In this document: piece by piece, positions 1-12,741 of the stretch
Numbering within the stretch: position 1 is the first letter of the stretch
How the letters are laid out: each line of letters starts with the position of its first letter
Source: Paratinospora sagittata
Lineage: Eukaryota > Streptophyta > Magnoliopsida > Ranunculales > Menispermaceae
NCBI GenBank assembly: GCA_035771175.1
Contig: CM069602.1
Coordinates: 8,743,001-8,807,000, forward strand
Length of the DNA stretch: 64,000 nucleotides
Reading direction: 5' to 3'
Translations under genes and position numbers: made by a program
Notes under the pieces: model-generated
Seen by the model: the letters and a program-made list of their open reading frames with translations, nothing else
The model's database searches: none
Told to the model about the DNA's origin: nothing

Positions 1-1880
1 TTCAAATTACCTATACTTAGTTTATGACCTTAGACTTTTTCAAAATCTTTGCATGTCAACTATGTTGACCTAGTGGCCATTGTGGATGATTCCATGTTGC
101 AAGATCAGTAAAATTCATGGCTAAACATGGTGACCTAGTGTAAAATTGGCAATATGGCCTATGTATGAAAATTTTCATATTTGGGGCTTTTGATGCTCTT
201 GATATAAAATCTAAAAAATTATGCAATGTAGGTCAAATTGGGCATGATTAGGGTTTTTTGATGATTGAATTCAGTGGGTTCTCATAATGGACACCCTAAG
301 GTTGACTAATTTTGATCTAGGCTAAGTATTTGACATTTTTCATGTACTTTGGCAATTTTGCATGTAATTTGGGGATTTTGCCCAAATTGGGACTTTTCAC
401 CCAAAGCAAGTCAATTTATGAAATTGACTTGGGGATTGTTTAATTGGACCCAAATTGAGTAGAATCATGGGTTTAAAATGTTAGAACCTATGCTAAATTG
501 ATATGACTTAGTTCATTTTGACCTTATGTTTTATATTGGCCTAATTGGGGGTTTTGACCAAGACTTAGTCAATTGATGAAATTGACTTGATGTAAAGTCT
601 AATTGACCTTAATTATAATTGAATTTCATGTATATTAGTGGTTGGATCATGGGAGCATCCTATTACATTCAATTTAGGTCAATCTTAGTTTAATTGAGTC
701 TAAATGATCAAGTTGGGCAATATGGAAATTGGCTCAAGGGGTAATCAATTTAGAATCTAATTGACTTTAAATTGGTTTGAACATGGGGTTTTGACACACT
801 TTATGACTGATTTTCAGTTGTGTGAACCATGTTATTTTCAGGTCTTGTGATTGATCTTAAACCCGTTTAGTCAATTGGAGAGTTTTGGCTATTGGATTGG
901 CTAGACTTAGCCAATCAAGAGTGAGTGTTCTTTTACTTTTGGATTATTTATATGTGGCATTGTAGTATAGAAATGTTTTAAATGCTTATGTATGATGGTA
1001 TGCATGTTTTAATATTCCATGAAATACATTTGAGCATAATTCATTGGGATTACAATTTGGGTTGAGGCTCCTAATTGGAATTTCTTTTTTTTTGAGAATT
1101 CTCATAAGTCTAGCGGCGATTCCAGTTGTGTACCTGGCAGAGGGTTTTATGGCTTGTGTATGGGTAGGTTAGTTTTGGCTAATCTTACGTGCTGCACAAC
1201 CCCAGAAATCCTATTAGGATACGAGTATTGAGTGTGTGTTCAGGTAGTGTGTGTAGCGCACCAGCCTTGAACCCCCGTACTCAGGAGGTGTTAGGATTGC
1301 ATGAGCATGACAACAAATGTTATGCATTGTCTTATGTATGACTTGATCCATTATGTTAGCATGTATGTAATATATTTTGTCATCATGATATTTCAACTGT
1401 TTTATGATCTTACCATGTTTTATAAATGCACATATATGTCACTTGTAAATAACATTCACTGAGCTGGCTGTAGCTCACACCTCACCATCTTCTTTCAGGA
1501 TCTGATAAAAAAGGAAAAGGGAAGGCTTGACTGCGGAGCGTCCCCTTGTCTTTGTTTCATGTAGGTGTTGTACATTTAGTTTTGTATTTTGATAATTATG
1601 TACATGATAACACCTAGTAATTGTATATTTAACACATAGTTGGGATGTGTTGGGTTTTGTATCATTTTGAAGACTCTGGAATTTATTTTTGTAAAAATTT
1701 GGAGAAGTAATATTTTATTTCATTATGATCATGTTAGTTGGTTGGTAAGGATGTACTTTTATTTCTTTTTGGGGATTCGTATATGTATTTGAGAGCTGAC
1801 GGGACGTCGGGTGTACCGACGGAAGGTATACTCGAAGGTTCCCGTGTCAGTCATGACATCACGTAGAGTGGGTCGTGACA
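1..1880 (+). mobile_element. LTR (solo or terminal) of a non-coding LTR family, cut by window start
   Basis: No coding potential is seen. The stretch is homologous, in reverse orientation, to 6698-7354 plus about 10405-11575. It ends at 1880 with GGGTCGTGACA, the complement of the TGTCACGACCC terminus at 6698. It interrupts the integrase of the Tat element directly after the codons for KKGMWAEDM. Position 1 matches about 11575 of the other copy, so roughly 1 kb of this LTR lies before the window. The expected target duplication is CATAT (1881-1885), but its partner is outside the window. The strand is inferred from a TATA-like box in the other copy. Confidence 0.85.
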
Positions 1881-2574
1881 CATATCTTCAGCCCACATTC
1901 CCTTCTTTTCTTCGAGTTTGGCCTTCAATGTGTGTTTGATAAACTTGTTCACGGCTTCTATTTGACCATTTGCTTGAGGGTGGGCTAGAGTAGAAAAGAA
2001 GTGTCGAATACCGAGGTCCTCACAAAATGGCTGGAACTTTGCGTTGTCGAATTGTTTGTCGTTATCAGAGATGATGGCGTACGGGACGCCAAAACGGCAC
2101 ACAATCGACTACCAGATGAAGCGTGTGGTCTTATACTTAGTAATCTTTGCTAACGGTTCAACCTCTGCCCACTTGGTGAAGTAGTCAACAACAACAAATG
2201 CAAACTTGACCTGACCCTTATAGGTCGGTAGAAGTCCTATAAGATCTACCCCCACTGAGCATAAGGCTAAGAACTCTAAATTGGAGAAAGATTTTTCGCC
2301 GAGCTCAAATGTTTGTTCCATGTTTTTGACAACTGTAGCACTTTCGAGTTATCCTTATAGCGTCTTTGTGGATTGTTGGCCAATAATAGCCTTGGTGAAG
2401 GACCTTGTATGCGAGAGTCCATCCACCAGAATGGTTACCACATACGCCTGCATGAATTTCCTCCAGAACTAGTCGTGGTTGTTTTTCCCTTAGGCATCTT
2501 AAATAAGGCATAGAGAAGCTGTGTCGATAGAGCTGATCGTCTATTATGAAATATCTAGTAGTTTGTCTTTGCAC
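1881..2574 (-). pseudogene. Integrase of Tat-lineage Ty3/gypsy retrotransposon, interrupted
   Basis: This is the integrase part of a retrotransposon polyprotein, which joins element cDNA to host DNA. Visible in order on the minus strand are an HHCC zinc finger (HAGVCGNH, then CYSCQKH), the first catalytic Asp in VVDYFTKW, the second in SDNDKQF and the Glu in GQIEAVNKF, so the DDE triad is still present. Frame changes near 2320 and 2105 break the reading frame. The C-terminal part and the 3' LTR are cut away at 1880 by an inserted LTR and would lie beyond the window start. A non-functional relic. Confidence 0.9.
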
Positions 2575-2613
2575 TTTTCTTGCTTTGATATTGTCCTCAA
2601 GGAGGTTTTCATT

Positions 2614-3500
2614 TCATATGAAATCTTCTATTGGGTCCATCCATGATGGGTTCTGGTTGAGGCTGTTGACCTGTTGGTCGGTGCCCATTTTTCCAATACT
2701 CCTTTCTGGTAAGAATTCTACAGGGACTTGGATCATGAGCTCGGCCTCTAAGGAGGAGGTTAGCTTGGAAAGGGCATCGACCAAGGTATTTTTTGTTCTC
2801 GGCACCTGCGTCAGTTCATACTCCTTGAACCTTCTTAGCATGGCCAGTGCTTCTTTCAGATATGCTTGCATTCTATCGTCCTTGGCCTGATACTCTGATG
2901 TGACCTGCCCCGCAACGGGCTGAGAGTTGCAGTAGACGAGCAGTTTGTTCACCCCTAGCTAAGAGCAAGTCGCAAGCCAGTCAGAAGTGCGTCATACTTT
3001 GCTTCATTATTGGATGCTGAAAAATTGAAGCGAAGCGCACACAGATGTTTCTCACCTCTGGAGGAGATGAGCACTATTCTGGCTCCACATCCCTACTTAC
3101 AGAAAGAGCCATCGACGAACAACTTTCAAGCTTCTTCAGGGCACTAGTCGATAGTTGGATATATCTCAGGCAACTCAGAGAAAAAATTTGCCAATGTTTG
3201 ACCCTTCATAGCCGTACGAGGTTAGTACTCAATGTCAAATTAACTTAACTCGATGGTCCACTTAGTCAACCGTCTGGATGTTTTCGGCCTTAGGAGCACC
3301 TGTCTCAGCCGGTGCTTGGTGAGAACGACTATAGTGCGGGCTTGGAAGTAGGGTCTCAACTTCCGAGCTTAAGTGACAAGTGTTAGTGCCAGCTTTTCAA
3401 TCTCAAGATATCTCATCTCTGCGTCGAGCAAAGACTTGCTAGTGTAGTACACCGCCTTCTGGCTTCCTAGCTCTTCTTTGATCAGGGCAGAACTAACAGC
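2614..3500 (-). pseudogene. RNase H region of the Tat-lineage element
   Basis: The minus-strand reading at 2614-2952 has the pattern of the C-terminal part of a Tat/Ogre-type RNase H and linker (CNSQPVAGQVTSEYQAKD, then YELTQVPRTKNTLVDALSKL). The upstream part, about 2953-3500, carries the same domain in pieces and in several frames. The domain removes the RNA strand of the RNA:DNA hybrid during reverse transcription. Stops and frameshifts are frequent, so this is decayed sequence. It lies between RT and integrase, the usual Ty3/gypsy order. Confidence 0.75.
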
Positions 3501-3731
3501 CGCTTTCGAAACTGCTAGGTATAGGAAGATTTATTCTCCATAAAGGGGTTTTGAGAGCAAAGGAGCCTAACCTAGGTAAGCCTTTACCTCTTGAAAGGCC
3601 TTCTCACACTCTGGGGGTCCACTCTACTACCTTTTTCTTGATCAGCTTGAAGAACGAAAGGCATCTGTCTATGGACTTGGAGATGAACTTGCTCAGTGCT
3701 GCTATGCACCCATTGAGCCTCTGGACTTCCT

Positions 3732-4577
3732 TCACGATTTGGGGTGACCGCATGTCAACCAGAGCCTGAATCTTGTCCAGGTTTGCTTAGATTGCTCTCT
3801 AATTAATGAGGAATCCCGAAAATTTACAGAGCTCACTCCAAAAGTGCATTTTGTCGGGTTAAGCTTCATGTGATATTTTCTCAGTATCGTAAACATTTCT
3901 AAGAAGTCAGTAGGATGAGCTGCCACTTACATGCTTTTGACCAACATGTCGTCGACGTAGACTTCCATATTCACACCAATTTTCTCCGTGAACATGTTGT
4001 TGACCAGCCTCTGGTAAGTAGCCCCGGCATTTTTCAGGCCGAAGGGCATCACCTTGTAACAATACAGACCTCGGTCTGTAATAAAGGTTGTCTTCTCTTC
4101 ATCTCTTCGACTCAGCACAATTCGGTTGTACCCTGAATACGCGTCCATGTAGCTTAGCAACTCGTGACCTGCAATTGCATCCATCAGTTGGTCGATGCGG
4201 GGAAGCGGGAAGATCAATGAAGTCGACGCATGTCTTCCCTTTTCATTGGATTTTTTAACCATTACCACATTGGCCAACCAATTTGGGTATATTACTTCTC
4301 TGATGAAGCTTGTCATTAATAACTTGTCTACTTATTCTCGTAGACCTTAAGCTCGGTCGAAACTAAGAGCCCTCATCTTCTGTCAGACAGGTTTGGCCTC
4401 GAGATCGACATTTAACCGGTGCACCATCACGCTGGTTAATATTCCAGGCATGTCTTGATGGGACCAGGAAAAAATATCCCTATGTTCTCGTAAGATACCG
4501 ATCAGATGATCGGTGAGGAAGGGGCTCATTCTCATACCAATCTTGACGGTCCTTGCTGGATCTTCTCCGATCTGCAC
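3732..4577 (-). pseudogene. Reverse transcriptase of the Tat-lineage element, internally deleted
   Basis: This was the RNA-dependent DNA polymerase of the element. The minus strand shows the N-terminal region (RMSPFLTDHLIGILREHRDIF), the finger/palm segment with YMDAYSGYNRI, VMPFGLKNAGATYQRLVN and the catalytic YVDDM box at about 3950, and the thumb-side LRKYHMKLNPTKCTFGV. The usual CVDF-type motif followed by DLNKACPKDS before FPLPRID is damaged near 4210-4245: CVDFIDL is found in another frame and the following residues are missing, which points to a short deletion. Frameshifts near 4330 and 3927 also break it. Confidence 0.9.
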
Positions 4578-4592
4578 CTCAGCCCATTCATC

Positions 4593-5040
4593 CTAGAGTT
4601 CGAGCCCTAACATCTCTTCCCTAAGGTCGAGGTCGGTACTGGCTGAATGCTCTAGAAGCATTAGTTGTTCTTCTATAGATTTGATACTTTCTCCATGTCC
4701 CTTCTTCTTCTTCACAGTTGTGACATAGCAGTCTCGGGACTCTTTTTGGCTGCCCCGTACCACTCCAACGCCTCGCTCTATTGGGAACTTATGAGCCAAA
4801 TGATAGGTTGATACAACCGCCCTCAGGTTATTGAGGAGTAGTTGTCCTATTATGGCGTTGTATACGGTAGGACACTTTACTACCAAAAAATTGGTCATGA
4901 CCGTGACCTTGGGCTCTGAGTCATCGGCTGTCATTCGTAGGGTTATCTTTTCTTTCGGCATGATGTTGTTTTCAGTGAAACTGATCAGAGGGACATCTAC
5001 CGGGCTAAGTTGATCCTTGGTCAATCCTAATTTTTCGAAC
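4593..5040 (-). pseudogene. Aspartic protease region of the Tat-lineage element
   Basis: This region follows gag and precedes RT, the Ty3/gypsy order. The minus-strand reading has the protease C-terminal half seen in Tat elements: ITLRMTADDSEPKVTVMTNF, then VKCPTVYNAIIGQLLLNNLRA, STYHLAHKFPIERGVG and a basic stretch TVKKKKGHGE. Just upstream (5040-5100, minus) is a reading like LVDNCSSADIL with the catalytic-type Asp context, in a frame broken by a stop. It would have cut the polyprotein. Non-functional now. Confidence 0.8.
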
Positions 5041-5375
5041 GCCGACTACTAGAGGATATCTGCAGAGCTACAGTTGTCGACCAACATTCGCCGAATTTTG
5101 TAGTTGGCGACAATCATCATGACCACTAGAGCGTCGGCGTGCAGACGAAGTATGTCTTTGGCTTTCTCATCGTTTATGTTTCTCAAATCGGTACCCAAGG
5201 TTCATGACTACCGGCCTGGATTCCTGGATGTAAGCCTTCATATCTCGATTCGAGGTATCGATCTGGTCTCCACCAAAGATTGTTCTGATCTTGCCCACTG
5301 GCCCACCTTGGTTATCTTATGGAGTCCTCTGACAGTTGGGATTCTTCACGAACTCCCTCAGATGACCTTTTCTGA

Positions 5376-6697
5376 TTAGAGTTTCGATCTGTTGCTTAAG
5401 ATCATAATACTGGTCGGTATCGTGACCATGGTTTCGATGGTACCGACAATACTTCTTCTTATCCCGTTATTCTGCGGGAATTTTAATCTTTCTGGGCCAT
5501 CAGATGTACTCTCTATTCTGGATCTCAAGGAAGGTTTGCTCTCGTAAAGCAGTAAGGGGCATGTAGTTGGAGTATACATTTTGGGGTACTTTGTTACTCC
5601 TCTAATCTCGACCGCCAGCATCTGATCTTTTTTCGCCTCTGTTGTCCTCTTTTGAGTCGCATTCCCTTTTCCTCTTCTTCTCTTTCGTCGAGCTTTTCGA
5701 GGACTCATCTACCCCTTGTTTTGCATCAGTTTGCTCGTCGGCATTGATGTATTTTTCTGCTCAGTCCAGGATCTCTTCGTAGGTCTAGAATTTCCTTTTT
5801 CCAAGGGAGTAGTGGAATTTCCCGGGCCTTAATCCTGCGAGAAAGGCGGTGATCGCAGTCTTATCGTCGCAGTTTTCTACATCCACTCGTACATCGTCGA
5901 AGCGACCGAGGTACTCCTTTAGAGTTTCACCTTTCTTTTGCTTGCTAGCTAGTAAACTGTTAACAAGCTTTTTCCTTTCTTTTTTTTCAGCGGAGTGGTT
6001 CATGAACTTGTGAACTAGGTGCCCAAAAGAACATATAGAACCAGTTTTAAGTTTTCGGTACCACTTCCGAGCAGGCCCGCCAAGGGTGATCTAGAAGCCC
6101 TTGCACATGGTAGCGTCGTCGTAGCCCTTGAATTTTATCCAAGACTTGTAGTTCTCGATGGGCTCTCTAAGGTCTATCTTCCTTTTGTACTCCCTGACCT
6201 CTGCGGTCTTGACGTTCTTTGGTAGCGGTATCTCGAATATATCCTTAATAAAGGGAGAAAGAAGTTCTTTATACTCGTGGTAGTGCCGAGGTGCGGATCT
6301 AGTAGTTTCAGAGCGCTTCAATCCATACGGCTTCCTCTGCACCGACCTGGCTGGACCAAGCTTTCTTGTCGCAGCTCCTTTGTAGATACCGATCTGATCT
6401 GAGAGAAAACTGAGTTGTGACTTTTCTTGGCGTCCAGTGAGTGATGCAAATCTTTAGCAAATAAAGACTTACGATTCAAAGGTTGTTTTCCCGGTACTAA
6501 CCTCTTCTTCGAGGTCACACTTCGGCACCTACTATCTTCCCCCTTCTGAGGTCGAAGGCTAGGCTAGGATATGGTAGGTGACTATGAAGTGGTTGTAGGG
6601 AGAGTACCTCCCTCAACACCTATTGCTGCTCTAAGACGTTTTGAGTCATCTTTTCCAAATTCCTCTCTATAGCAGTCACTCGATTTCTGAGCAGAGT
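5376..6697 (-). pseudogene. gag of the Tat-lineage element (central and nucleocapsid part)
   Basis: This is the structural protein region. Visible are the capsid-like segment (IPLPKNVKTAEVREYKRKID, then DPIENYKSWIKF-like), a capsid C-terminal segment (KKERKKLVNSLLASKQKKGE, TLKEYLGRFDDVRVDVENC, KTAITAFLAGLRPGKFHYSL), an Arg/Lys-rich stretch and a zinc-knuckle-like CRYHRNHGHDTDQYYDLK (5371-5445). In that knuckle the usual last Cys appears to be lost. Several stops and frame changes occur. At 6693-6697 the frame is cut by an inserted LTR. The part beyond it is at 12585-12688, and reading across the insertion minus one target copy keeps frame. Confidence 0.85.
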
Positions 6698-9600
6698 TGT
6701 CACGACCCACAATACGTGACGTCATGACCGGCACGAAACCCTCGAGTATACCCTCTATCGGTACACTCAGCATCCCGTCAACCTAATATAAATTACAAAT
6801 CCCAATAAAACACAAACCTAATTAACATCCATCTAAACATGATCAAGGATTTAATAAACATATTACATCTCCAAATTTACCAAAAATAAAATTCCATAAG
6901 TTTACAAAATAATACAACCCAACACATCTCATCTATGTGTTAAATATACAAATACTATGTGTTATCATGTACATATCAAATACAAAAATAAATGTACAAC
7001 ACCTACATCAATCAAAATCAAGGGAAGCTCTGCAGTCAAGCCTTCCTTTGACCCTTCCTATTAGATCCTAAAAGAAAATGGTGAGGTGTGAGCTACAACA
7101 AGCTCGGTGAATGTCATTTACAAGTGGCATATACGTGCATTTATAAAAACATTGCAAGATCATGATGATGAAATAGATTACATACATGTTAACATAAATG
7201 CATCATGTCATAAATGAGACAATGCATATCATTTGTAATCATGCACATGCAATCCTAACACCTCCTGAGTACGGGGTTTCAAGGCTTGGTGCGCGACACA
7301 CAGCACCCGAACACACACACAATACTCATATTCTAATAGGGTTTCTGGGGTCATGCATGTCACACTCCTATTTTCAAAACTTAAATTTAAGGTAATAAGA
7401 ATAAATATTTGCTCTTATCAAGAAAATAGCAAAATGAAAATCGAGGCGTGAATTATATCTATCTACCTTAACCCCAAAATCTTTACACGAGTAAAAATAA
7501 ATTTAATAATATCATTTATATTCCAAATAAGGTTACAAGTTAAGATAGAAGAATACACTTTCAATTTCTATGCCACGAACTATAGATTCTCATTACCCAA
7601 ATTGAATATTGAACCATGAGGGTATTTGCCCTTGTCCATCCATTATGGACACAACATTTTAAATATATTCATAAGTAGAATTAACAAGTTCAAGTCCAAG
7701 GCATAAACATATAAAATAACTCATGAAATCTTCAACGACTACTATAATGATCCAAAAGCATTGATTTCTAATACAAGCCATTTAATTGTTGATATAATCA
7801 ATTATTAATTAATTACTCAGTCCTACTACCATATGCTACTCAAGCCACTAACCCACCCCTACTACTGTGAGACATGTCACGAACTTGCGACTCTATTCTT
7901 CATGTGCCTGCATGTGAAAAATATGGGTGAGCTTGAAAGCCCAGTGGGTCATCTAAACCATTCACAACATTTTATTATGATATATACACAAGAACATTAC
8001 AAACAAGTTTCACACATTAATCGTTGCAACATTTGATTGTTTGAGTTGAGAATTCCATCACGTTCCAAATCACGTACCTTTAAGGAATCAAACCCAGGGT
8101 TGCACTACCCAAAAATTAAAAACTCGTTGGCGATATTCATCATGAATAATTGCCCCATAATAATCATAGTCATTGGTGATATTCATTAGAATAACTGCCC
8201 AAAATAATAATTGGCGATATTCCTTAGAATAACTGCCCCATATGTGTAATTCTTATCTTAATTGTTTTCTATAGTGATGTCACACCATACATACAACATA
8301 AGTACGATATTAATTGCATTCACAAGACATGTTCAAACTCCACTACACATGGTATCATGTCACAATGCCAAATATAATAATATTCACGCATGAACTTTGC
8401 TATGTCAATATTCTCAAGTCATGTGTGTCATTATAAGGCATTATAATTTATACATGAATCTCAATTACCACATGAATTGCATGCATCCAATTATCATCTT
8501 ATCAGAACAACAAGTCATGCTGACACACATATCATCATAGCCAACAATTACAACATGATATATATAAAATCATGTAAGATAAGCAATCATGAGCAATCTA
8601 ATAATACTATAGACCTAATTAATTTAACGTTCCTATCTATATATCAAAATAAAACATTGTCAAGGCATAGAATCTTCCCCACCTAAATCGGTTAGCCCCA
8701 AAAGTGTTGAGATTCCTCGACATTGGGCGTTATCAACCTATCCATGCATAAATCGAACGTTAATCAATTGTTTTATATTATATTATATGCATACACGTCT
8801 ATGTTGTATGGTAGTGGTCACATTATACATATAATATAACTTAGCTAATAAACTTCCACATGACATAATATGATGATCTAGATAGTAAAAATGTAAAATA
8901 TGATATACCATAATCTAATATATTATATGTGGTATTGTATGTATGATGTATATAAATATATTATATAATATGGGACATGGCATGTGGTTAATTATATGCA
9001 TGCCGTGTGTGATAGTAAGGTGCTTATCCCAAATTAGGTGGGGTGATGAGATGGCATTTACAATTTTGGTGGTGGTAACTTCCTTACAAGGTGGTAGTTG
9101 CTCTGCTGTTAAAAAAACTTGAGTTGCAGAGAAGCTGATTTAAATGGCAGAAGGAAATAAAATAGGGAAGAGAGAAAGGAAATGGAAGGAAAAGAAGATG
9201 AGGAAAAGGAGGAGAAGAAGAAGAAAAAAGTGGAAAGAAAGGAAAGAAGAAGGCCTTTCCTCATGGGCAGCAACAACCACAACCATGAATTTCACAGCCT
9301 AATGGCTAAAAGCATAGCACATTTATGCTCTGTCCAAAATATGGCGATTATTTTGTCATTTCCGGATAGAAGTGGTTCGTGGGGGAAAGTGGACTGATGA
9401 AGGAATGGAGTTAGGGAGAAGGTACAGTAATAAGAAGGGATGGAAAGAATGTTGTAGGTGGTTCTTCCATGAAGTGCAAAACAGGGCATCGTGCAAATGA
9501 AAAGAAAGGAGTAAGAGAAGAAGATGCTCACCTTTGGTTCTTTAGCGCCCCCATTATTCTCTGACGGTGTCGTTGCTTACGCGTTAATTTGAGAGAGAGG

Positions 9601-12584
9601 AGGTTGTTTACTGTGGGTACTTGCGTTTCTCCTTCAGCTTGGCCCCCTCACCCGAGGAGTCCTAGCTGAAGCTCTGTCTTGTGTTAAGCGCTCCGCCGCA
9701 GCCATGACGGAAGCTAGATCTTGGACTCGTTGCCTTCGTTGTTGGCACAAGGGAGAACGAGAGAGATGAAAGTGGTGATGGGTGTGGCGGCGAAGAATGA
9801 TCTTTACATTTATATCATAAGGTTAGGTTTTTCGTGAAGTTTGGAGTTTCCTAATTTTTTTTATTATGGAGATCATATATGTAAGGAAAGAAATTGAAGA
9901 GTCCTAGTGTAAATTTTTGGTTGATTTAATAAGATGAAATCAAGGAATATCATCGAAAAAAAATGAAGGTGATGAAGGAAAGTGTTGCTTCTCACGTGTC
10001 TATTCATGCATATACGTACCATGTATGTATGTGGGCCATACACACGCACGTGTTCTAGCACTATCCCAATTTGACATCCAAAAATCACATAACTGGGTCC
10101 TTAAGGATTTTTCAGCGCTTCAAACTCATCCGTGAAGTTAGATTTTTGAAATGAGGTCGATTTGATTAAGTTTTTGTATAATTTGACTAAAATAAGTATG
10201 TATCGTTATTATACACGCTAATCTCATCAAGGATCTGTTTTCCTTCGTTCTTGACACAATTCACTTTAAAATGTATTTTATAATGTTTCGAACGTGACGC
10301 ATGTCACACATGAGTCCATTTTAATTAGATGTGTAAAATTACAAAAATGCCCTAAGGGTTAAAATTACGTAAATATCCTCAAAATTTTCAAGTGTTACAA
10401 TGCAACACGTAGGATTAGTCTAAACTAACCTACTTATACACAAGTCATAAAACCCCCTGCAGGGTACACAACTGAGATCGCCGCTAGACTTACAAGAATT
10501 CCCAAGAAGGGAATTCCAACTAGGAATCTCAACCCGAATTGTCATCTCAATGAATTATGTTCAAATATATTTCATGGAAACATTAAAACATGCATACCAT
10601 AATACATAAGCATTTAAAACATTTTTATATATTACAATGCCACATATAAATAATCCAAAAATAAAAGAATACTCACTCTTGATTGGCTAAGTCTAGCCAA
10701 TCCAATCACCAAAACTCTCTAATTGACTAAACGGGTTCTAGATCAATTACAAGACCCTGAAAAATAACATGGTTCACACAAACTGAAAATCAATCATAAA
10801 GTGTGTCAAAATCCCATGTTCAAACCCAATTAAAAGTCAATTAGATTCTAAATTGGTTACCCCCCTTGAGCCAAATTCCATATTCTCCAATTTGTCATTT
10901 AACTCAAATAAACCAAGATTAACCCAAATTGAATGTAGTGGGTTGATCCCATGATCCAACCACTAATATACATGACATTCCATTATAATTTGGGTCAATT
11001 AGACAATTTCATTAATTGACTAAGTCTTGGTCAAAATCCTCAATTAGGCCAATAAAAAACATAAAGTCAAAATGAACTAAGTCATACCAATTTAACATAG
11101 GTTCAAACATTCTAAACCCACGATTCTACTCAATTTGGGTCCAATTAAATAATCCTTGAGTCAATTTTATCAATTGACTTGATTTGGGTGAAAAGCCTCA
11201 ATTTGGGCAAAAATCCCCAAATCACATGCAAAATTACCAAGGCACATGGAAATTGCCTAATTACTTAGCCTAGGTCAAAATTAGTCTACCATAGGGTGTC
11301 TAGCATGAGAACCTACTGAATTCAATCATCAAACAACCCTAATCATGCCCAATTAGACCTACATTGCATAATTTTCCAGATTTTATATCAAGAGCATCAA
11401 AAGCCCTAAATCTGGAAATTTTCATACATAGGCCATATTGCCAATTTTACACTGGTCACCATGTTCAGCCATAAATTTTACTGATCTTGCAACATGGAAT
11501 CATCCACAATGGCCACTAGGTCAACATAGTTGACATGCAAAGATTTTGAAAAAGTCTAAGGTCATTTGAACTAAATCCCTCCAATTTCTTGCTAGAAATT
11601 GGGGGTTTCACCATTAGTGTACTTCTAACACTTTCTAATCACATATATGTGACATGCAATACTCAACTCCAACTTTGGTTTTCCACCCATCCAAGGTTCA
11701 TTACAATGCATGCATCAAAATGAAACCCTCATGCTCAAAATGAAGCTATCATGCAACTAATAGAGAGATTCAAGGAAGAAATAGAGGAAAAATGCAAACC
11801 TTAGGTGTTCTTGAGCAAGGAACCACCAAACCCTAATTTTTTTCCTCTCCTTTCTCTCCTCCAGCACTTCTCACCTCTTTCTCAAGTGCAAAATGTGCAA
11901 ATGAGCTAAAAAAATCGTGTTAATAGCTTATAAAGAAGTGTTTGGGCCCACAATTAAAAGTTGCCAAAAATTGTTAAAAATTAATTTTCCTGTTGCATCA
12001 CTTTCACTTAGATAGTCAATTTCTTTCAAACTACTACCCAAATTAACATCTTAACCGTTCAAAGGTTGTATGAGTCAGTTACCAAAATTCTGGTAAAATT
12101 TCAACTCAATCCGATGGTGGGATTGCGAGATCGAACCGTTTGATCAAAACTGTGTAAGTAGATCCTCAATTCCTTGAAATAGTGTTTGGAATCTTATAAC
12201 TCACAGTAGATAACTCTGATCAAGATCTTCACCATTCATAATGAAGATCTATCAAAGAAAAATAAGCTGACAAAATTTTAGCTCAATCGGACCACGGATC
12301 TAGGAGATCAAGCCATTGATGTAATTAGTGACAGAAATTTCTTCCTCCATAGAGCGAGCTCCATTGGATCCAAAACACCGTTTTCGACATGATTCAACGT
12401 CGAACAGGTCTCCGATGGTTTCGAAACTTCATGCGCACTCGCTAAGACCTAAAATCATGCAAAGACACTTGAACCTACGTGCGTCGAGCATCAAAATACA
12501 TATACACATGCATGTATGTTTACGTATACCTATACGGGTACACTACGAGTCAAAGTGACGTCATCCTAAGGTACGGACGTAACA
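6698..12584 (-). mobile_element. Solo LTR inserted in gag, itself carrying a nested LTR
   Basis: The element starts TGTCACGACC and ends GGACGTAACA, a TG...CA pair with imperfect terminal inverted repeats. It is flanked by identical 5-bp copies AGAGT at 6693-6697 and 12585-12589. Without the nested insertion (7358-10399 plus one target copy) it is about 2.84 kb. It has no pol coding, no internal direct repeat and no primer-binding or polypurine tract, so it is a solo LTR left after LTR-LTR recombination. A minus-strand TATA-like box near 11930 followed by a plausible leader suggests sense is minus. The length and TGTnACG start resemble Del/Tekay-type LTRs, but the family is not proven. Confidence 0.88.
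7358..10399 (-). mobile_element. Nested solo LTR (Del/Tekay-like termini), 3042 bp
   Basis: It begins TGTCACACTCC and ends AAGTGTTACA, with identical 5-bp target copies ATGCA at 7353-7357 and 10400-10404. The insertion is absent from the homologous LTR at 1-1880, where the two sides are directly joined near 1185-1200; this proves the borders. On the minus strand it opens TGTAACACTT, typical of long chromovirus LTRs. A TATAAAT box (about 9805-9815, minus) is followed by a GC-richer leader at 9540-9790. No protein domain was found, and short open frames inside look random. Confidence 0.88.
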
Positions 12585-12688
12585 AGAGTTCTTCGACTGA
12601 TTTTTGGTGGTCTTCCCCTTTGTTTATGGGGTGCTGCCGGCGTAGTGACGGGCTCCACCTCAATTGGTATTTCTGCCTGTTGACTCAT
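12585..12688 (-). pseudogene. N-terminal gag fragment of the Tat-lineage element
   Basis: A minus-strand ATG at 12688 opens a reading that begins MSQQAEIPIEVEPVTTPAAP and continues with a basic, Pro-rich stretch (QRGRPPKISRR) typical of Tat gag N-termini. It lies about 50 bp downstream of the LTR/primer-binding region. The frame is broken at 12584 by the inserted solo LTR, and the continuation is at 6697 and below. A longer upstream reading through the LTR (to 12907) is not expected to be translated. Confidence 0.75.
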
Positions 12689-12719
12689 GACGATAGAGCT
12701 GTTTCTAACTTGCAATGTC

Positions 12720-12741
12720 GATCCCCACAGACGACGCCAAA
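12720..12741 (-). promoter_or_regulatory. Primer-binding site next to Tat LTR
   Basis: Immediately after the LTR end (minus strand ...TTAACA) comes TTTGGCGTCGTCTGTGGGGA, the kind of GC-rich TTGGCGnCG sequence that serves as tRNA primer site in Tat/Athila-type elements. I do not assign the tRNA. Confidence 0.65.

Noticed and set aside
1..11580. Treating the 1-1880 and 6698-11575 match as one large foldback element
   Set aside because: Each copy has its own TG/CA ends and insertion point in the Tat element; the second has its own AGAGT copies. They are two separate insertions.
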